In this document: positions 11,251 through 19,430 of the stretch, in pieces | How positions within the stretch are numbered: the stretch's first letter is position 1 | Layout of the letters: the number at the start of each line of letters is the position of its first letter | Assembly (NCBI GenBank): GCA_013791785.1 | Contig: VMTD01000062.1 | Coordinates: forward strand, 1-50,385 | DNA length: 50,385 nt | Direction: 5' to 3' | Origin: Methanobacteriota archaeon | GTDB taxonomy: Archaea > Thermoplasmatota > Thermoplasmata > SG8-5 | Made by a program: the position numbers and the translations under genes | The notes under the pieces: generated by a model | What the model was told of the DNA's origin: nothing | What the model saw: the letters and a program-made list of their open reading frames with translations, nothing else | Database searches by the model: none

Positions 11251-11418
11251 ATGCACCTGATTTATCAAAGCCGATTAGCTTTGATTTCATGTGATGATAT
11301 ATGCACACGATGCATGGCAGGTCATGCATATGAGCATGGCGGTCTACCTTTTGCATATATTCGTGTAAATGGCCTCTCATCCCCGGCTTAAAAACCGGGG
11401 GGTTCTCGGCCTTTATCA
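11251..11418 (-). mobile_element. Structured mobile repeat, copy C (truncated)
   Basis: A reverse-oriented copy. Its outer end at 11418 abuts CTAAAT (TTTAG on the minus strand), the same junction as other copies, and it contains the GAACC-hairpin-GATGAG block and the ATCAAAGC/GCTTTGAT hairpin. The terminal GTAAAC hairpin is missing. Instead the flank TAGACCGC (11242-11249) pairs with GCGGTCTA inside the element. It is probably an immobile remnant and makes up most of the 300-bp gap before cbf5. Confidence 0.6.
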
Positions 11419-11494
11419 CTAAATCCAAACATTCTGGAGCATTCGCCCTGAATCAACATTTTCCAAGCAAACAGATTCATCGTGTGAGAAATTT

Positions 11495-11529
11495 CCGCAA
11501 TCGACATTTTCTAAACGCTGAGATTGCGG
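11495..11529 (-). terminator. Hairpin straddling the cbf5 stop codon
   Basis: CCGCAATC (11495-11502) and GATTGCGG (11522-11529) are perfect complements. On the minus strand the 5' arm is coding and the TAG stop (11511-11513) lies in the loop. Confidence 0.5.
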
Positions 11530-12473
11530 CTCTTCTTCCAGAGCTGCGGGTACGTCCCCGGCGCCATGAATACCCTTTCCAGGTTCAGGGCGCTGCCTTT
11601 CTCCGTCTCGAGGATCTTGGCGGACTCCATCTTGGCCTTTCCCACCGCGACGCCCTCGCCCTTCTGGCTCATGACCGCCACCATCTGGCCTATTTCGAAT
11701 ACGCCGTCAATCCTTGTGATGCCAGGTATCGCGACGTCAGCCCCGTGGCATATCGCGTCCACGGCCGAGTCCTTGACATAGACCTTGGGGAGGTGGTCCA
11801 GCAGTCTCTCGAACGGCAGAACAATTTTTCTGAGCGGTTTCTCGTCGCCTTCCTCGTATGCGACGAACGCATCCTTCAGTTCGTGAAGTGTGACTAGCTG
11901 GCTTTCATCAAAACCCGCGGTCCTTGACCGGCGCAATTCGAACATGTGGCCCCCGACGCCGAGGACGTCTCCCATGTCCACGCACAGGGTTCGGATGTAG
12001 GTTCCGGACTCGCACACCGCCCTGAAAAGCACGCTTCTGTCCACCACATCCAGTATCTCCATTTCATGGACTGTCCTGGCGCGCCTTTCCCTCTTGACTG
12101 CGGCTCTCACCGGCGGCGTCTGGTAAATTTCTGAAGTGAATTCTTTGATTACGCTCTCGAGTTCCTTCCTGTCAACCTGGCCGTGGAGTTTCAGCGTGGT
12201 TATGTACTCCTTGGTGTCCAGCAGAAGGACCTGTAGGGCCTTGAGAGCATCGTCCAGGGCTATTACCAGGACGCCGCTCACATTGGGGTCCAGGGTTCCG
12301 CCGTGGCCCGCTTTCTCGGCACCGACCAGGTTCCTGACCCATGCAGATACCTGATGGCTCGTTGGGCCTCTCGGTTTGTCGATGACGATGATTCCCTTGC
12401 GAAGGTGTTCCTTTATGTCTCTCTCCTCGGGCGCAATGCCGTGTTTGCCTCCTGATGCTAGCGGTTTCTGCAT
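11511..12473 (-). CDS. cbf5: tRNA/rRNA pseudouridine synthase Cbf5 (TruB family)
   Basis: Catalytic subunit of archaeal H/ACA ribonucleoproteins, converting uridine to pseudouridine in rRNA and, guide-free, at tRNA position 55. The 320 residues show the TruB motif GGTLDPNVSGVL with catalytic Asp62, the GTYIRTLCVDMG segment, and a C-terminal PUA domain from about residue 238 (VKDSAVDAICHGADVAIPGI). The ATG at 12473 is preceded by GGAGG with a 7-base spacer; its A is also the last base of the cmk TGA stop (TGATG), so translation is probably coupled. An upstream in-frame GTG at 12488 overlaps the ribosome-binding site and is unlikely. It is the last gene of the DUF106-cmk-cbf5 block, an order common in archaea. 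Confidence 0.96.
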   Translation of the reverse strand: MQKPLASGGKHGIAPEERDIKEHLRKGIIVIDKPRGPTSHQVSAWVRNLVGAEKAGHGGTLDPNVSGVLVIALDDALKALQVLLLDTKEYITTLKLHGQVDRKELESVIKEFTSEIYQTPPVRAAVKRERRARTVHEMEILDVVDRSVLFRAVCESGTYIRTLCVDMGDVLGVGGHMFELRRSRTAGFDESQLVTLHELKDAFVAYEEGDEKPLRKIVLPFERLLDHLPKVYVKDSAVDAICHGADVAIPGITRIDGVFEIGQMVAVMSQKGEGVAVGKAKMESAKILETEKGSALNLERVFMAPGTYPQLWKKSRNLSV

Positions 12474-13003
12474 CAATTCGCCTCCCACTTTGCGATAATC
12501 TCGGCGACAATCTCATCCGGTGTCATGTTATCCGAATGCACAACATGGTCATATACGGCCAGGGAATTCACGTCAATCCCGTATATCGTAGAATATCTGG
12601 CAGACTCGCACTCTGCTCGCTCGCGGTTCTCCCTAACGACCTGGGGTACTGGCTTTCCTTCCCTGCCAGATATGCGTTCGGCCCTTGTTTTTTCTTCCGC
12701 AAAAACCCATATTTTGAACGCCTTTATGCCGTTCAGGTGCAGTATGTGGGCGGCCAATCTTCCCTCTAAAACAAGGTCTTTCTTGGTTTTGGCCAATGCC
12801 AGAATCCTCTTGTCAAGTTCCTTGTCAATGTCATGATTCTCAAGGGCCAGGGCTCCGAAGTCCGGAAGTGAAATCCCCCGTTCTTCTGCCATTTCCCTGA
12901 ACACCATGCCGGTGGAGATGAATTCCATCTCCATTTTCTCTGCCAGGAGCCGGCCGACTGTTGTCTTGCCGCTACCAGGCGGTCCGCTGATGGTGATAAT
13001 CAT
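12473..13003 (-). CDS. cmk: Cytidylate (CMP) kinase
   Basis: Archaeal CMP kinase, phosphorylating CMP/dCMP to the diphosphate with ATP. The 176 residues open with the P-loop GPPGSGKT (residues 7-14), followed by the NMP-binding region (FISTGMVFREMA), and an Arg-rich LID segment (ERISGREGKP, RENRERAECESARYS). The length fits the short archaeal/AAA-type CMK. The start overlaps the DUF106 stop (ATGA) and its own stop overlaps the cbf5 start, so the three are almost certainly one operon. Confidence 0.93.
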   Translation of the reverse strand: MIITISGPPGSGKTTVGRLLAEKMEMEFISTGMVFREMAEERGISLPDFGALALENHDIDKELDKRILALAKTKKDLVLEGRLAAHILHLNGIKAFKIWVFAEEKTRAERISGREGKPVPQVVRENRERAECESARYSTIYGIDVNSLAVYDHVVHSDNMTPDEIVAEIIAKWEAN

Positions 13004-13812
13004 TGGCCTTCCTCGTCCTCTTCACCATCATCTTCCTCTTCCTCGTCGATGATGAGATATTCATCGTTCTCTGTTGCCTCGAGATCCGATGCATCCTCTG
13101 GTTCGTCCCTCATCACTTCCGCTGCTTCGGGCTTGCTCTTGAACATGGGTGAATCCGGGTCCTTGAGCGCCTTGTTGAAACTGTAATACTTGAAAACACG
13201 CTGGATGACCTGGGCAACGGACATCGATACAAGCATGTAGAGCAACATCCAGTTGGAGAATGCGCAGCATGTGCTTGTGCTTATGGAGGCGTTCATGTCC
13301 ACATTGCTGGACCATGGAACGGAAAGCGTTGCGCCGGGAATGTTGGCTATGAAAGTCCCGATGAATGCGAATGTGCCTATCAGAAATATCATTGTGAACA
13401 TCATGGGCTTCATCTGGTCGAACATGCCTGTCATCTGATCCTTGGACATATCCATCTGCTTCTGCCTGAGCCTCTTCACTTCGGCATCGTTTCCTGCCAT
13501 TTGGGCATCGCGCATGGTTTTTTGGAAATCCTTCGACTTGGCCTGCTTTTCGGCAGTGTCAACCCAGTTTATGAAATAGTGACGGACCGCGCTGGAAAAT
13601 GTTACCAGGACCATGCCCGCCATCAGAACCGTCAGAACAGGAAAATCACCGTTGAACCCGATAAGCGGTTCCAGTACCAGACCTGTCATGTTGCCCACGG
13701 CTATTCTCAATTCGGGAATGAACATTATGAACATGCTTCCGAATATCATCATCATCATGAGCATCTGGGAATTGGCTGAACCCTGGGGTTGCGGTGACGG
13801 ATTCTGTGGCAT
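13000..13812 (-). CDS. DUF106 (YidC/EMC3-like) membrane protein
   Basis: Archaeal DUF106 proteins belong to the Oxa1/YidC/EMC3 superfamily and are thought to help insert membrane proteins. The 270 residues have hydrophobic segments at about 17-36 (met-rich), 58-78, 138-160 and 185-215, with a basic, Lys/Gln/Met-rich cytosolic helical hairpin between the second and third, as in this family. The C-terminal 50 residues are strongly acidic (EEEEDDGEEDEEG), an odd tail that may bind basic partners such as ribosomal surfaces. SD AAGGAG precedes the ATG. It overlaps cmk by four bases; linkage to cmk and cbf5 is a conserved archaeal arrangement. Confidence 0.9.
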   Translation of the reverse strand: MPQNPSPQPQGSANSQMLMMMMIFGSMFIMFIPELRIAVGNMTGLVLEPLIGFNGDFPVLTVLMAGMVLVTFSSAVRHYFINWVDTAEKQAKSKDFQKTMRDAQMAGNDAEVKRLRQKQMDMSKDQMTGMFDQMKPMMFTMIFLIGTFAFIGTFIANIPGATLSVPWSSNVDMNASISTSTCCAFSNWMLLYMLVSMSVAQVIQRVFKYYSFNKALKDPDSPMFKSKPEAAEVMRDEPEDASDLEATENDEYLIIDEEEEDDGEEDEEGQ

Positions 13813-13843
13813 TGATAACTCCTTTCTGGCTAATTACCATTCA

Positions 13844-14833
13844 CTATAATACATTTTCCTCATTTGTCTTTTCATTCTTTTTCTTTCCTTTCAGCGTGAT
13901 TATTGCGTTCTGCGAGCAGATGTCCAGCATGGATTCTACATCTCCGTTTCCTGTAAATCCCGCTGCGCCGTCGTGACCGCCTCCTTCACCGCCGCATTCG
14001 CCTGCGATGCGATGGAAAAGCTCACCGAGATGAACGCCGGTGCCAACTGCCGATTGATTGGCTCTCCCAGTGATTCTGAACCCTTCCTCCTTCTGCGAAC
14101 CGGCAAAGGCCACATCCGCGCCTACGGAAAGCAGTGCATGGGCCGCGGCCGCCTCAAAAGCCCCGATTTCCGTAACAGCCACCAGCCATTCGCCCACCCT
14201 GTCATACTTCATCCTCTGGGCTCCCTTCAGCCGGGATATCCTTCTGGACATGTCCTGGTCCTCGGCGCTTTCGAAAAGTAACAGGATATCATCCATCGAC
14301 AGACCGGCCGCTTCGAGTATCTCCGATGCACATCTGAAGGCGCTGACACCGCCTCTCCTGAAATGACCCGTATCGGCAACAATCCCGGCCATCAGGCACA
14401 TTCCCATCTCCCTGGATATCTTTTTGGGGCGGTCGATGATCTCCCAGATTATCTCGCAGCAGGATGATGAATTTTCATCCACAATGGCGAGGGCTGCATT
14501 CATTGTCTCCTTTTTCCTGTGATGGTCTATCACTATGGCTCTGTCCCATGGTGTTCCGGAATATCCGAGGGATGAATCGTCCTGGGCGTCAACCACGATA
14601 AATTGGTCGATGCCATCCGTCTCTAAATTCGGTCTGGCTTCCAGATTCAACGCTGAGAGAAGTTTCTTTCCAAGGTGGCTGATTCCCCCGGGCGCCATGA
14701 CGCACTCAATGCCATAATGAAACGAAAGTGCCGCTGCGGAACCCACGCAATCCATGTCCGCGTTCGAATGCATCAAGATGGCATTTTTCCCGGTTGCCAA
14801 TGCTTTGTTGATTTCTTCGGGCCGACACATCAT
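13844..14833 (-). CDS. DHH-family phosphoesterase (RecJ-like/DHHA1)
   Basis: The N-terminal part has the DHH-superfamily motifs: NADMD (residues 24-28), VVDAQDD (about 80-86) and the eponymous VIDHHRK (DHH at 103-105), which coordinate two metal ions, and GIVADTGHFRRGG. The C terminus contains the DHHA1-like glycine-rich GGEGGGHDGAAGFTG substrate-binding motif. Family members are exonucleases (RecJ/GAN), nanoRNases or cyclic-dinucleotide phosphodiesterases. The 329-residue length matches the NrnA-like archaeal forms more than full RecJ. Position directly after pcc1 and prefoldin beta is a known archaeal linkage. The ATG at 14833 overlaps the prefoldin stop (ATGA); a second ATG follows immediately. 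Confidence 0.88.
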   Translation of the reverse strand: MMCRPEEINKALATGKNAILMHSNADMDCVGSAAALSFHYGIECVMAPGGISHLGKKLLSALNLEARPNLETDGIDQFIVVDAQDDSSLGYSGTPWDRAIVIDHHRKKETMNAALAIVDENSSSCCEIIWEIIDRPKKISREMGMCLMAGIVADTGHFRRGGVSAFRCASEILEAAGLSMDDILLLFESAEDQDMSRRISRLKGAQRMKYDRVGEWLVAVTEIGAFEAAAAHALLSVGADVAFAGSQKEEGFRITGRANQSAVGTGVHLGELFHRIAGECGGEGGGHDGAAGFTGNGDVESMLDICSQNAIITLKGKKKNEKTNEENVL

Positions 14834-15183
14834 GCTTTTTCCTTTTGGAAGGCTTCCGTCAGTTCCTTCTGAAGGTTCTGGTGCATTTCCCTCAGGGTCT
14901 TTTCCTGGTTGGTGAGGGTCTTGATTCTAATTCCAAGTGTTTCCTTTTTCTCCTCCAGTTCCTTCATGAGACCGTCCTTGTCATTGTTCTTCACCAGGAT
15001 AGTTCCCACACTTTTGTAGATATCTGCCCCTTTCTTGAGCTTGGACAGTTCCTCGAGGGTTTTTTCAATTTCGGTCACCTGCATATCTATCTGGTATTTC
15101 TGCTGGGCTATTGTTTGAACCTGCTGCTGTATCTGCTGAAACTGCATTATCTTGCCCTGCATTTCCTGACTCATATCATTCAT
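14830..15183 (-). CDS. pfdB: Prefoldin beta subunit
   Basis: A 117-residue prefoldin beta subunit: two long amphipathic coiled-coil helices (QQIQQQVQTIAQQKYQID and the C-terminal KELEEKKETLGIRIKTL region) flank a short beta-hairpin (ADIYKSVGTILVKNN), the standard layout. With alpha subunits it forms the hexameric chaperone that hands unfolded proteins to the thermosome. The ATG at 15183 is preceded by GGAGTGA and overlaps the pcc1 stop (ATGA); upstream in-frame ATGs would add a non-homologous extension inside pcc1. Confidence 0.93.
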   Translation of the reverse strand: MNDMSQEMQGKIMQFQQIQQQVQTIAQQKYQIDMQVTEIEKTLEELSKLKKGADIYKSVGTILVKNNDKDGLMKELEEKKETLGIRIKTLTNQEKTLREMHQNLQKELTEAFQKEKA

Positions 15184-15422
15184 TTTATCACTCCGATTGT
15201 TTCCTTGGTATCCAGTGCGAGCTTTGTCCATCTGAGGTAGGAGTTCAATGCCGCCCTCAGGGAAACAACGTCCTCGGCCTCAATCGAGATTGTCAGGGTG
15301 TTTCCCTCGGTTCCCACGCATATTTTGTTGCGAGATAGTTCATCATGAGTCTCGCCTTTCAGTATCGAGGCGAGCATTTCCGAGTCGTTATCTGTCTGAA
15401 TGCGGACGTCAGCTCTCATCAT
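15180..15422 (-). CDS. pcc1: KEOPS complex subunit Pcc1
   Basis: An 80-residue protein with the CTAG/Pcc1 fold signature: MRADVRIQ strand, a Ser/Glu-rich helix, NTLTISIEAEDVVSLRAALNSYLRW. Pcc1 dimerises the KEOPS complex, which makes the universal N6-threonylcarbamoyladenosine of ANN-decoding tRNAs. It is first in a tightly overlapping chain pcc1-pfdB-DHH, then DUF106-cmk-cbf5 after a 31-bp gap. Two adjacent ATG codons (15422 and 15419) are possible starts and no clear ribosome-binding site is seen, which suggests a short or absent leader. Confidence 0.88.
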   Translation of the reverse strand: MMRADVRIQTDNDSEMLASILKGETHDELSRNKICVGTEGNTLTISIEAEDVVSLRAALNSYLRWTKLALDTKETIGVIK

Positions 15423-15465
15423 CGGAAGGGGGATGGATTATGTCTATTAACGTTTTGGTTGAATG

Positions 15466-15515
15466 GTAAGCGTAACGATTGTAGATTTGGGGATTGTAGA
15501 TTTTAGATTTACGAC
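15466..15515 (+). repeat. Heptad-period interspersed repeat, copy 2
   Basis: GTAACGATTGTAGATTT, then GGGGATTGTAGATTTTAGATTTACGACG-type units with a 7-nt period, matching the edge copy (1-60, minus) and the copy at 19199-19257. It lies upstream of pcc1. Confidence 0.55.
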
Positions 15516-15530
15516 GGATTGACTGGCCGA

Positions 15531-15726
15531 AGTGAAAAGTGTAAAGTGAATAGTGAAAAGTGACGTTGGGAGGTAAATGGTGAAAGAATTGGTTCTCAAG
15601 GACAAAAATACTACGTTTTTCATTTTTCACTTATCACTATTCACTGAAAAGTGACGTCGGGAGGTGATGAAATAATCGGTACTCAAGGACAAAAACACTC
15701 AGTTTTTCATTTTTCACTATTCACTA
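15531..15726. repeat. Tandem pair of GTGAAAA-heptad hairpin units
   Basis: A second, unrelated heptad repeat: AGTGAAA/AGTGTAA/AGTGAAT units on the left and the complementary TTTTTCACTATTCACT on the right of a 50-60-bp core. The whole block is repeated twice; both cores share TGACGT[TC]GGGAGG and CTCAAGGACAAAAA. The unit can fold into a long AT-rich stem. With the preceding repeat it fills the 336-bp gap between pcc1 and the zinc protein. Confidence 0.6.
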
Positions 15727-15758
15727 AAAAAGATTGATAAAACAGCATACTGGAAGCA

Positions 15759-16286
15759 TCAATCGTAAATCATGCCACAATTATCGCATTTTTCCGAATC
15801 GGGATTCACTTCACAGTCACACTGGGGACACAGATATATTTCCTCGTCCTCCATGTCAAATATCGCCCCGCACGCACATTGTTCCGAACTCTCCGAAACA
15901 TATGAATCGCATACCGGGCATTGATAAACTGTCTCTATCACATCGCCATCTGCCTGATTCTCATGAACGCTGTCCCCGGGAATCGGTCCCTGTATGATAT
16001 TCTCCTTATTTTTCCTGATGGCAAACCCGCACAGTGGGCATTCGCCCAGTTCCGAAATGCAAGACATGTGAAAGAATTTGCCGCAATTGCAAAATGTTAA
16101 TGCAGTACCAGGTTCCAGCTTACCAAGGCATATGCCGCAAATTCTGTCGGGCTTTGTGCCTGTAACCGCCAGTATAGGTTTCTTGGATGTGTGTGGGACC
16201 GGGTGGTTCTCGGCCGCCCGAACCGGTTCTGGTACCGGTCTGCGAATTCTTCCCTTAGTCAATCTTCGAAACCCTCTCTCCGCCAT
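15759..16286 (-). CDS. C4HC3 (RING-CH-like) protein with two zinc ribbons
   Basis: A 175-residue cysteine-rich protein. A basic, Arg/Pro-rich N terminus is followed by an eight-ligand module C50-x2-C53-x12-C66-x-C68-x4-H73-x2-C76-x6-C83-x2-C86, a cross-brace order like RING-CH/PHD domains. Two CxxC-CxxC zinc ribbons follow (CPVC..CACG near 125-140 and CPQC..CDNCG near 155-170). The C4HC3 module has exactly the same ligand spacing as the one near residue 1469 of the giant protein at 21036-25769. The substrate is unknown; E3-like activity is not implied by sequence. The ATG at 16286 follows GGGGGC. The upstream region is shared with the TPR gene, and a minus-strand TATA-like AAAGTATATGAA lies at about 16345-16356. 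Confidence 0.8.
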   Translation of the reverse strand: MAERGFRRLTKGRIRRPVPEPVRAAENHPVPHTSKKPILAVTGTKPDRICGICLGKLEPGTALTFCNCGKFFHMSCISELGECPLCGFAIRKNKENIIQGPIPGDSVHENQADGDVIETVYQCPVCDSYVSESSEQCACGAIFDMEDEEIYLCPQCDCEVNPDSEKCDNCGMIYD

Positions 16287-16386
16287 GCAGCCCCCATGAT
16301 TTAACCCTTAAATTACCTTGGCTTGATTGCATCACATTTTATCATTCATATACTTTTAATTTAAACACCCAGATTGAGGGCGAAGA

Positions 16387-16395
16387 TTTTATAAA
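16387..16395 (+). promoter_or_regulatory. TATA box for TPR-rfcS genes
   Basis: TTTTATAAA lies about 60 bases before the ATG at 16451, giving an expected transcript start near 16418 and a leader of roughly 30 bases containing GGAG. Confidence 0.5.
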
Positions 16396-16450
16396 CCCTC
16401 TTGCAATTCCAGTACAGGTAATACATTCAGATGTTCCATGGAGAAGTAAC

Positions 16451-18211
16451 ATGCCTATTTTTGGTGGCAAGAAGGATAAGAAAAGTAAGGCTATTACGGC
16501 CATTGAAGAATTATTGGATGACGCTGACAAAAGTTTGAAATCGGGGGATTTGGACAAGGCTGCATCCGAGTACAGGCGTTCCCACAGATATCTTTACAGA
16601 GAGGAGAATATCGCTGAAAGTCCGGATAATTATTCACATCTTTTCGCAAGGACGGGTCATGGTCTGTTTGAAACTGGTGAACCCGATCGGGCGGTGGAAT
16701 GCTTTGACAAGGCAACTCAACTCAATCCCAATAATACGGACGCGTGGATGAGCCGCGGGATAGTTCACATGAAGTCCGGTGCAATGCTCAATTATGCAAT
16801 AATGTGCTTCGATGAGGTGCTCAAGCACGAACCGAACAACATAGAAGCAATGGAGAACAAGGTTGAAGCACTGGTACTGAGCAAGAAACAGGATGATGCT
16901 GCGGAATTGCTCGAGAAGATGATAAAGGTTGCACCCACGAATGAATCCTACAAGAAGAAACTGCAGGAACTTTCACCCATGGACCTGGAGACCGTTACGG
17001 CCAAGCTGAAGAAGAACCCAAAGGATCCCGGTCTGTGGCGCAAGAGGGCCGAATTCCTTGAAGCTGCCGGCAATACCGCCGAGGCCATCGAAGCCTACCT
17101 TCGGCTTGCCTATCTTTCAAAGGACGTTGAGATTTACAGAAAAGTGTTGGGGCTCAATCCCAACAATATGACCGCTGTGGACAAATTGCTGGAGGCCGCA
17201 CCGGACGATGTTTCACTGCTTCTGAAAAAGGCCGGTTCAATGTATTCCGATGGAAAATCCGATGAAGCCCTGGTACTGTATGACCGGATATTGAGTATAC
17301 AACCGGATAACGGGGAAGCCACCGAAAGGGTGCTGGAACTCAGGCCTCCGGAACCGGAACCAGTGCCCGAGGAACCCACCCCGGAACCGGAGCCAGAATC
17401 TGTGGCTGATGAACCCGTTACCCCGGAACCGGAAATAATTTTGGAACCGGAGATTGTTATTGAGCCAGTGTCCGAGGAACCTGCGGCCCCTGAACCTGAG
17501 ATTGCACAGGAACCGCCCACGGCCGAACCGGAGATTGTTCTCGAAACCAAAGAACCCGAGCCGGTCGAGATTGCACCCGAGGAATCTCCTGCTGACAGTG
17601 AGCCGGAGATTATCCCTGAGGAATCAGCCACGGAACTTGAAGTTGTGGTGATAGAGCCCGCGCCCCCGGTCAAATCTGCTCCTGCGGATCCATATCAGAA
17701 AAAGATCGCGGCCTCGCCCGACAATCCAGACCTCTACATCGAGGCCGGAGATTATTACTTTGAAAACGATGAACTGGGTAGGGCTCTGGAATGCTTCACC
17801 AAGGCTGTGGAATTATCCCCCACGGATACCGTGGCGCTTCATAACATGGGCTCGGTGCTTTTCGTCATGCAGAAATATGATGAGGTTGTTGCTACTTTTG
17901 ACAGGCTCATTGCCATAGACAGCGAGGACACAGCCGCATACCTGACAAAGGGTGCGGCACTTTTCAAGGCTGGAAAGTATGACGAATCGGTCCAGGCATT
18001 GAACAATGTCGTCAAAAGAGACATGAACGATGCCGCAGCTTGGTATTACAAAGCATCTGCCGAGGCAATGAAAGGAAACCTGAAACTTGTGGTTCCCTTC
18101 CTGACGCGTTCGGCCGAGATTGAGGATGAATTCCGTGAGAGGGCAAAGACCGACCCATCATTTGAAAAGGTCAGGGACACACCTGAATTCCAGGCAGTGA
18201 TAAACAAATAA
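16451..18211 (+). CDS. TPR protein with Pro-Glu-rich linker
   Basis: A 586-residue cytosolic protein. Residues about 20-290 hold tetratricopeptide repeats (LDKAASEYRRSHRYL, PDRAVECFDKATQLNPNN, LNYAIMCFDEVLKHEPNN), and residues about 410-560 hold a second set (LGRALECFTKAVELSPTD, YDEVVATFDRLIAIDSED). Between them lies a 110-residue linker of repeated PEPE/PEPV/EEP motifs, acidic, low-complexity and presumably extended. TPRs bind protein partners; no catalytic domain is seen. It ends 9 bp before rfcS, so the two are likely co-transcribed, although a functional connection to replication is only suggested by position. Confidence 0.85.
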   Translation: MPIFGGKKDKKSKAITAIEELLDDADKSLKSGDLDKAASEYRRSHRYLYREENIAESPDNYSHLFARTGHGLFETGEPDRAVECFDKATQLNPNNTDAWMSRGIVHMKSGAMLNYAIMCFDEVLKHEPNNIEAMENKVEALVLSKKQDDAAELLEKMIKVAPTNESYKKKLQELSPMDLETVTAKLKKNPKDPGLWRKRAEFLEAAGNTAEAIEAYLRLAYLSKDVEIYRKVLGLNPNNMTAVDKLLEAAPDDVSLLLKKAGSMYSDGKSDEALVLYDRILSIQPDNGEATERVLELRPPEPEPVPEEPTPEPEPESVADEPVTPEPEIILEPEIVIEPVSEEPAAPEPEIAQEPPTAEPEIVLETKEPEPVEIAPEESPADSEPEIIPEESATELEVVVIEPAPPVKSAPADPYQKKIAASPDNPDLYIEAGDYYFENDELGRALECFTKAVELSPTDTVALHNMGSVLFVMQKYDEVVATFDRLIAIDSEDTAAYLTKGAALFKAGKYDESVQALNNVVKRDMNDAAAWYYKASAEAMKGNLKLVVPFLTRSAEIEDEFRERAKTDPSFEKVRDTPEFQAVINK

Positions 18212-18220
18212 GGTGCCCCC

Positions 18221-19183
18221 ATGAAAGATCTATGGATTGAGAAATACCGCCCCAAAGTTCTTGACGACGTGGTTGGCCAGCCCGAGATAGTCGAACGGCT
18301 GAAGATGTATGTGGGTACGACCAATATGCCACACATGATGTTCGCCGGTCCTGCGGGAACCGGTAAAACCACCTGTGCGATTGCCCTTTCGCACCAGATG
18401 TTCGGTGATAGTTGGAGCAACAATTTTCAGGAATTGAATGCCTCTGACCAGAGGGGTATTGATGTTGTGAGAAAAACCATCAAGGACTTCGCCAGGACTT
18501 CACCCCTGGGCGGCACTCTTTTCAAAATCATATTTCTGGACGAGGCTGATGCGCTAACTTCTGATGCCCAGTCGGCACTCAGGCGCACCATGGAGAAATA
18601 TTCTGCCACATGCAGGTTCATTCTGTCTTGCAATTACTCCTCTAAGATAATCGACCCAATACAGTCCAGATGTGCCGTTTTCAGATTCAGACAACTTCTT
18701 CCGGAAGATGTTACCATTTACATCAACCGAATCGCCGAAGCCGAGAAAATTGAGATAACGGAAGACGGAATTCAGGCACTGCTGTATGTGTCCGGCGGAG
18801 ATCTGAGGAAGGCCACAAATGTGTTTCAGGTCGCATCGGTCCTGGGTACGAAGGTCGATTCTGAGGCCGTGTACAAGACAAGTTCCACGGGTCGCCCGAA
18901 GGACATAATCGATATGATGGAAGTTGCCATATCCGGAAAATTCACCGAATCCCGCGACATACTTGACCGGTTGTTGATTGATTACGGTTTATCCGGTGAA
19001 GATATCATCAGACAGATGCACAGAAATGTGTTTGAAATTGACATTTCCGAATTCGGCAAGGTTCGGTTCATTGACAAGATGGGTGAGATAGAATTCAGAA
19101 TTATTGAGGGTAGCAACAGCCGTATCCAGATTGAATCTTTGTTGGCTTATTTCTCACTGGTTGGGAAAGAATTCAGGAAATGA
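18221..19183 (+). CDS. rfcS: Replication factor C small subunit
   Basis: Clamp-loader ATPase that opens the PCNA ring. The 320 residues begin WIEKYRPKVLDDVVGQ and carry Walker A GPAGTGKT (43-50), Walker B FLDEADAL, sensor 1 (FILSCNYSSKI), the SRC motif (IQSRCAVF) supplying the arginine finger, and the C-terminal collar domain, all standard for RfcS. AAGGTG precedes the ATG. The partner large subunit RfcL is not in the window. Confidence 0.97.
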   Translation: MKDLWIEKYRPKVLDDVVGQPEIVERLKMYVGTTNMPHMMFAGPAGTGKTTCAIALSHQMFGDSWSNNFQELNASDQRGIDVVRKTIKDFARTSPLGGTLFKIIFLDEADALTSDAQSALRRTMEKYSATCRFILSCNYSSKIIDPIQSRCAVFRFRQLLPEDVTIYINRIAEAEKIEITEDGIQALLYVSGGDLRKATNVFQVASVLGTKVDSEAVYKTSSTGRPKDIIDMMEVAISGKFTESRDILDRLLIDYGLSGEDIIRQMHRNVFEIDISEFGKVRFIDKMGEIEFRIIEGSNSRIQIESLLAYFSLVGKEFRK

Positions 19184-19186
19184 CCT

Positions 19187-19355
19187 TATAACAATAGTAA
19201 GTATTCAGCGAAACAATAACGATTTTCGATTTAGGGATTGTAGATTGTAGATTTACGACGAATTGACGGCGTGGCATATTCCCAGCAAAAATCTAAAATC
19301 TAAGATCTAAAATCTAAAATCGACAATTTCAGAATACTGAAATCCTATAACAATA
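19187..19355. repeat. Heptad-repeat hairpin element flanked by 10-bp direct repeats (copy 3)
   Basis: TATAACAATA occurs at 19187-19196 and again at 19346-19355. Between them the left arm carries GATT(G/T)TA-type heptads (19220-19255) and the right arm the complementary AAAATCT/AAGATCT heptads (19288-19322), giving a long imperfect stem. AGTATTC and GAATACT form outer complementary blocks. It sits between rfcS and the 84-residue gene. Confidence 0.55.
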
Positions 19356-19361
19356 CAAACC

Positions 19362-19370
19362 TTTATATTA
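19362..19370 (+). promoter_or_regulatory. TATA box for the 84-residue gene
   Basis: TTTATATTA just outside the heptad element, about 65 bases before the ATG at 19431; the expected transcript would include the GAGG ribosome-binding site at about 19418-19421. Confidence 0.45.
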
Positions 19371-19430
19371 GAAAAGGAAATCCCCACACAACCCTGATGA
19401 GGGTGCAATAAAAGAACAAGAGGTATACAC

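Noticed and set aside
15531-15726. CRISPR-like repeated block
   Set aside because: Only two units, with related rather than unique interiors, internal 7-nt period and complementary arms; no cas genes in the window.
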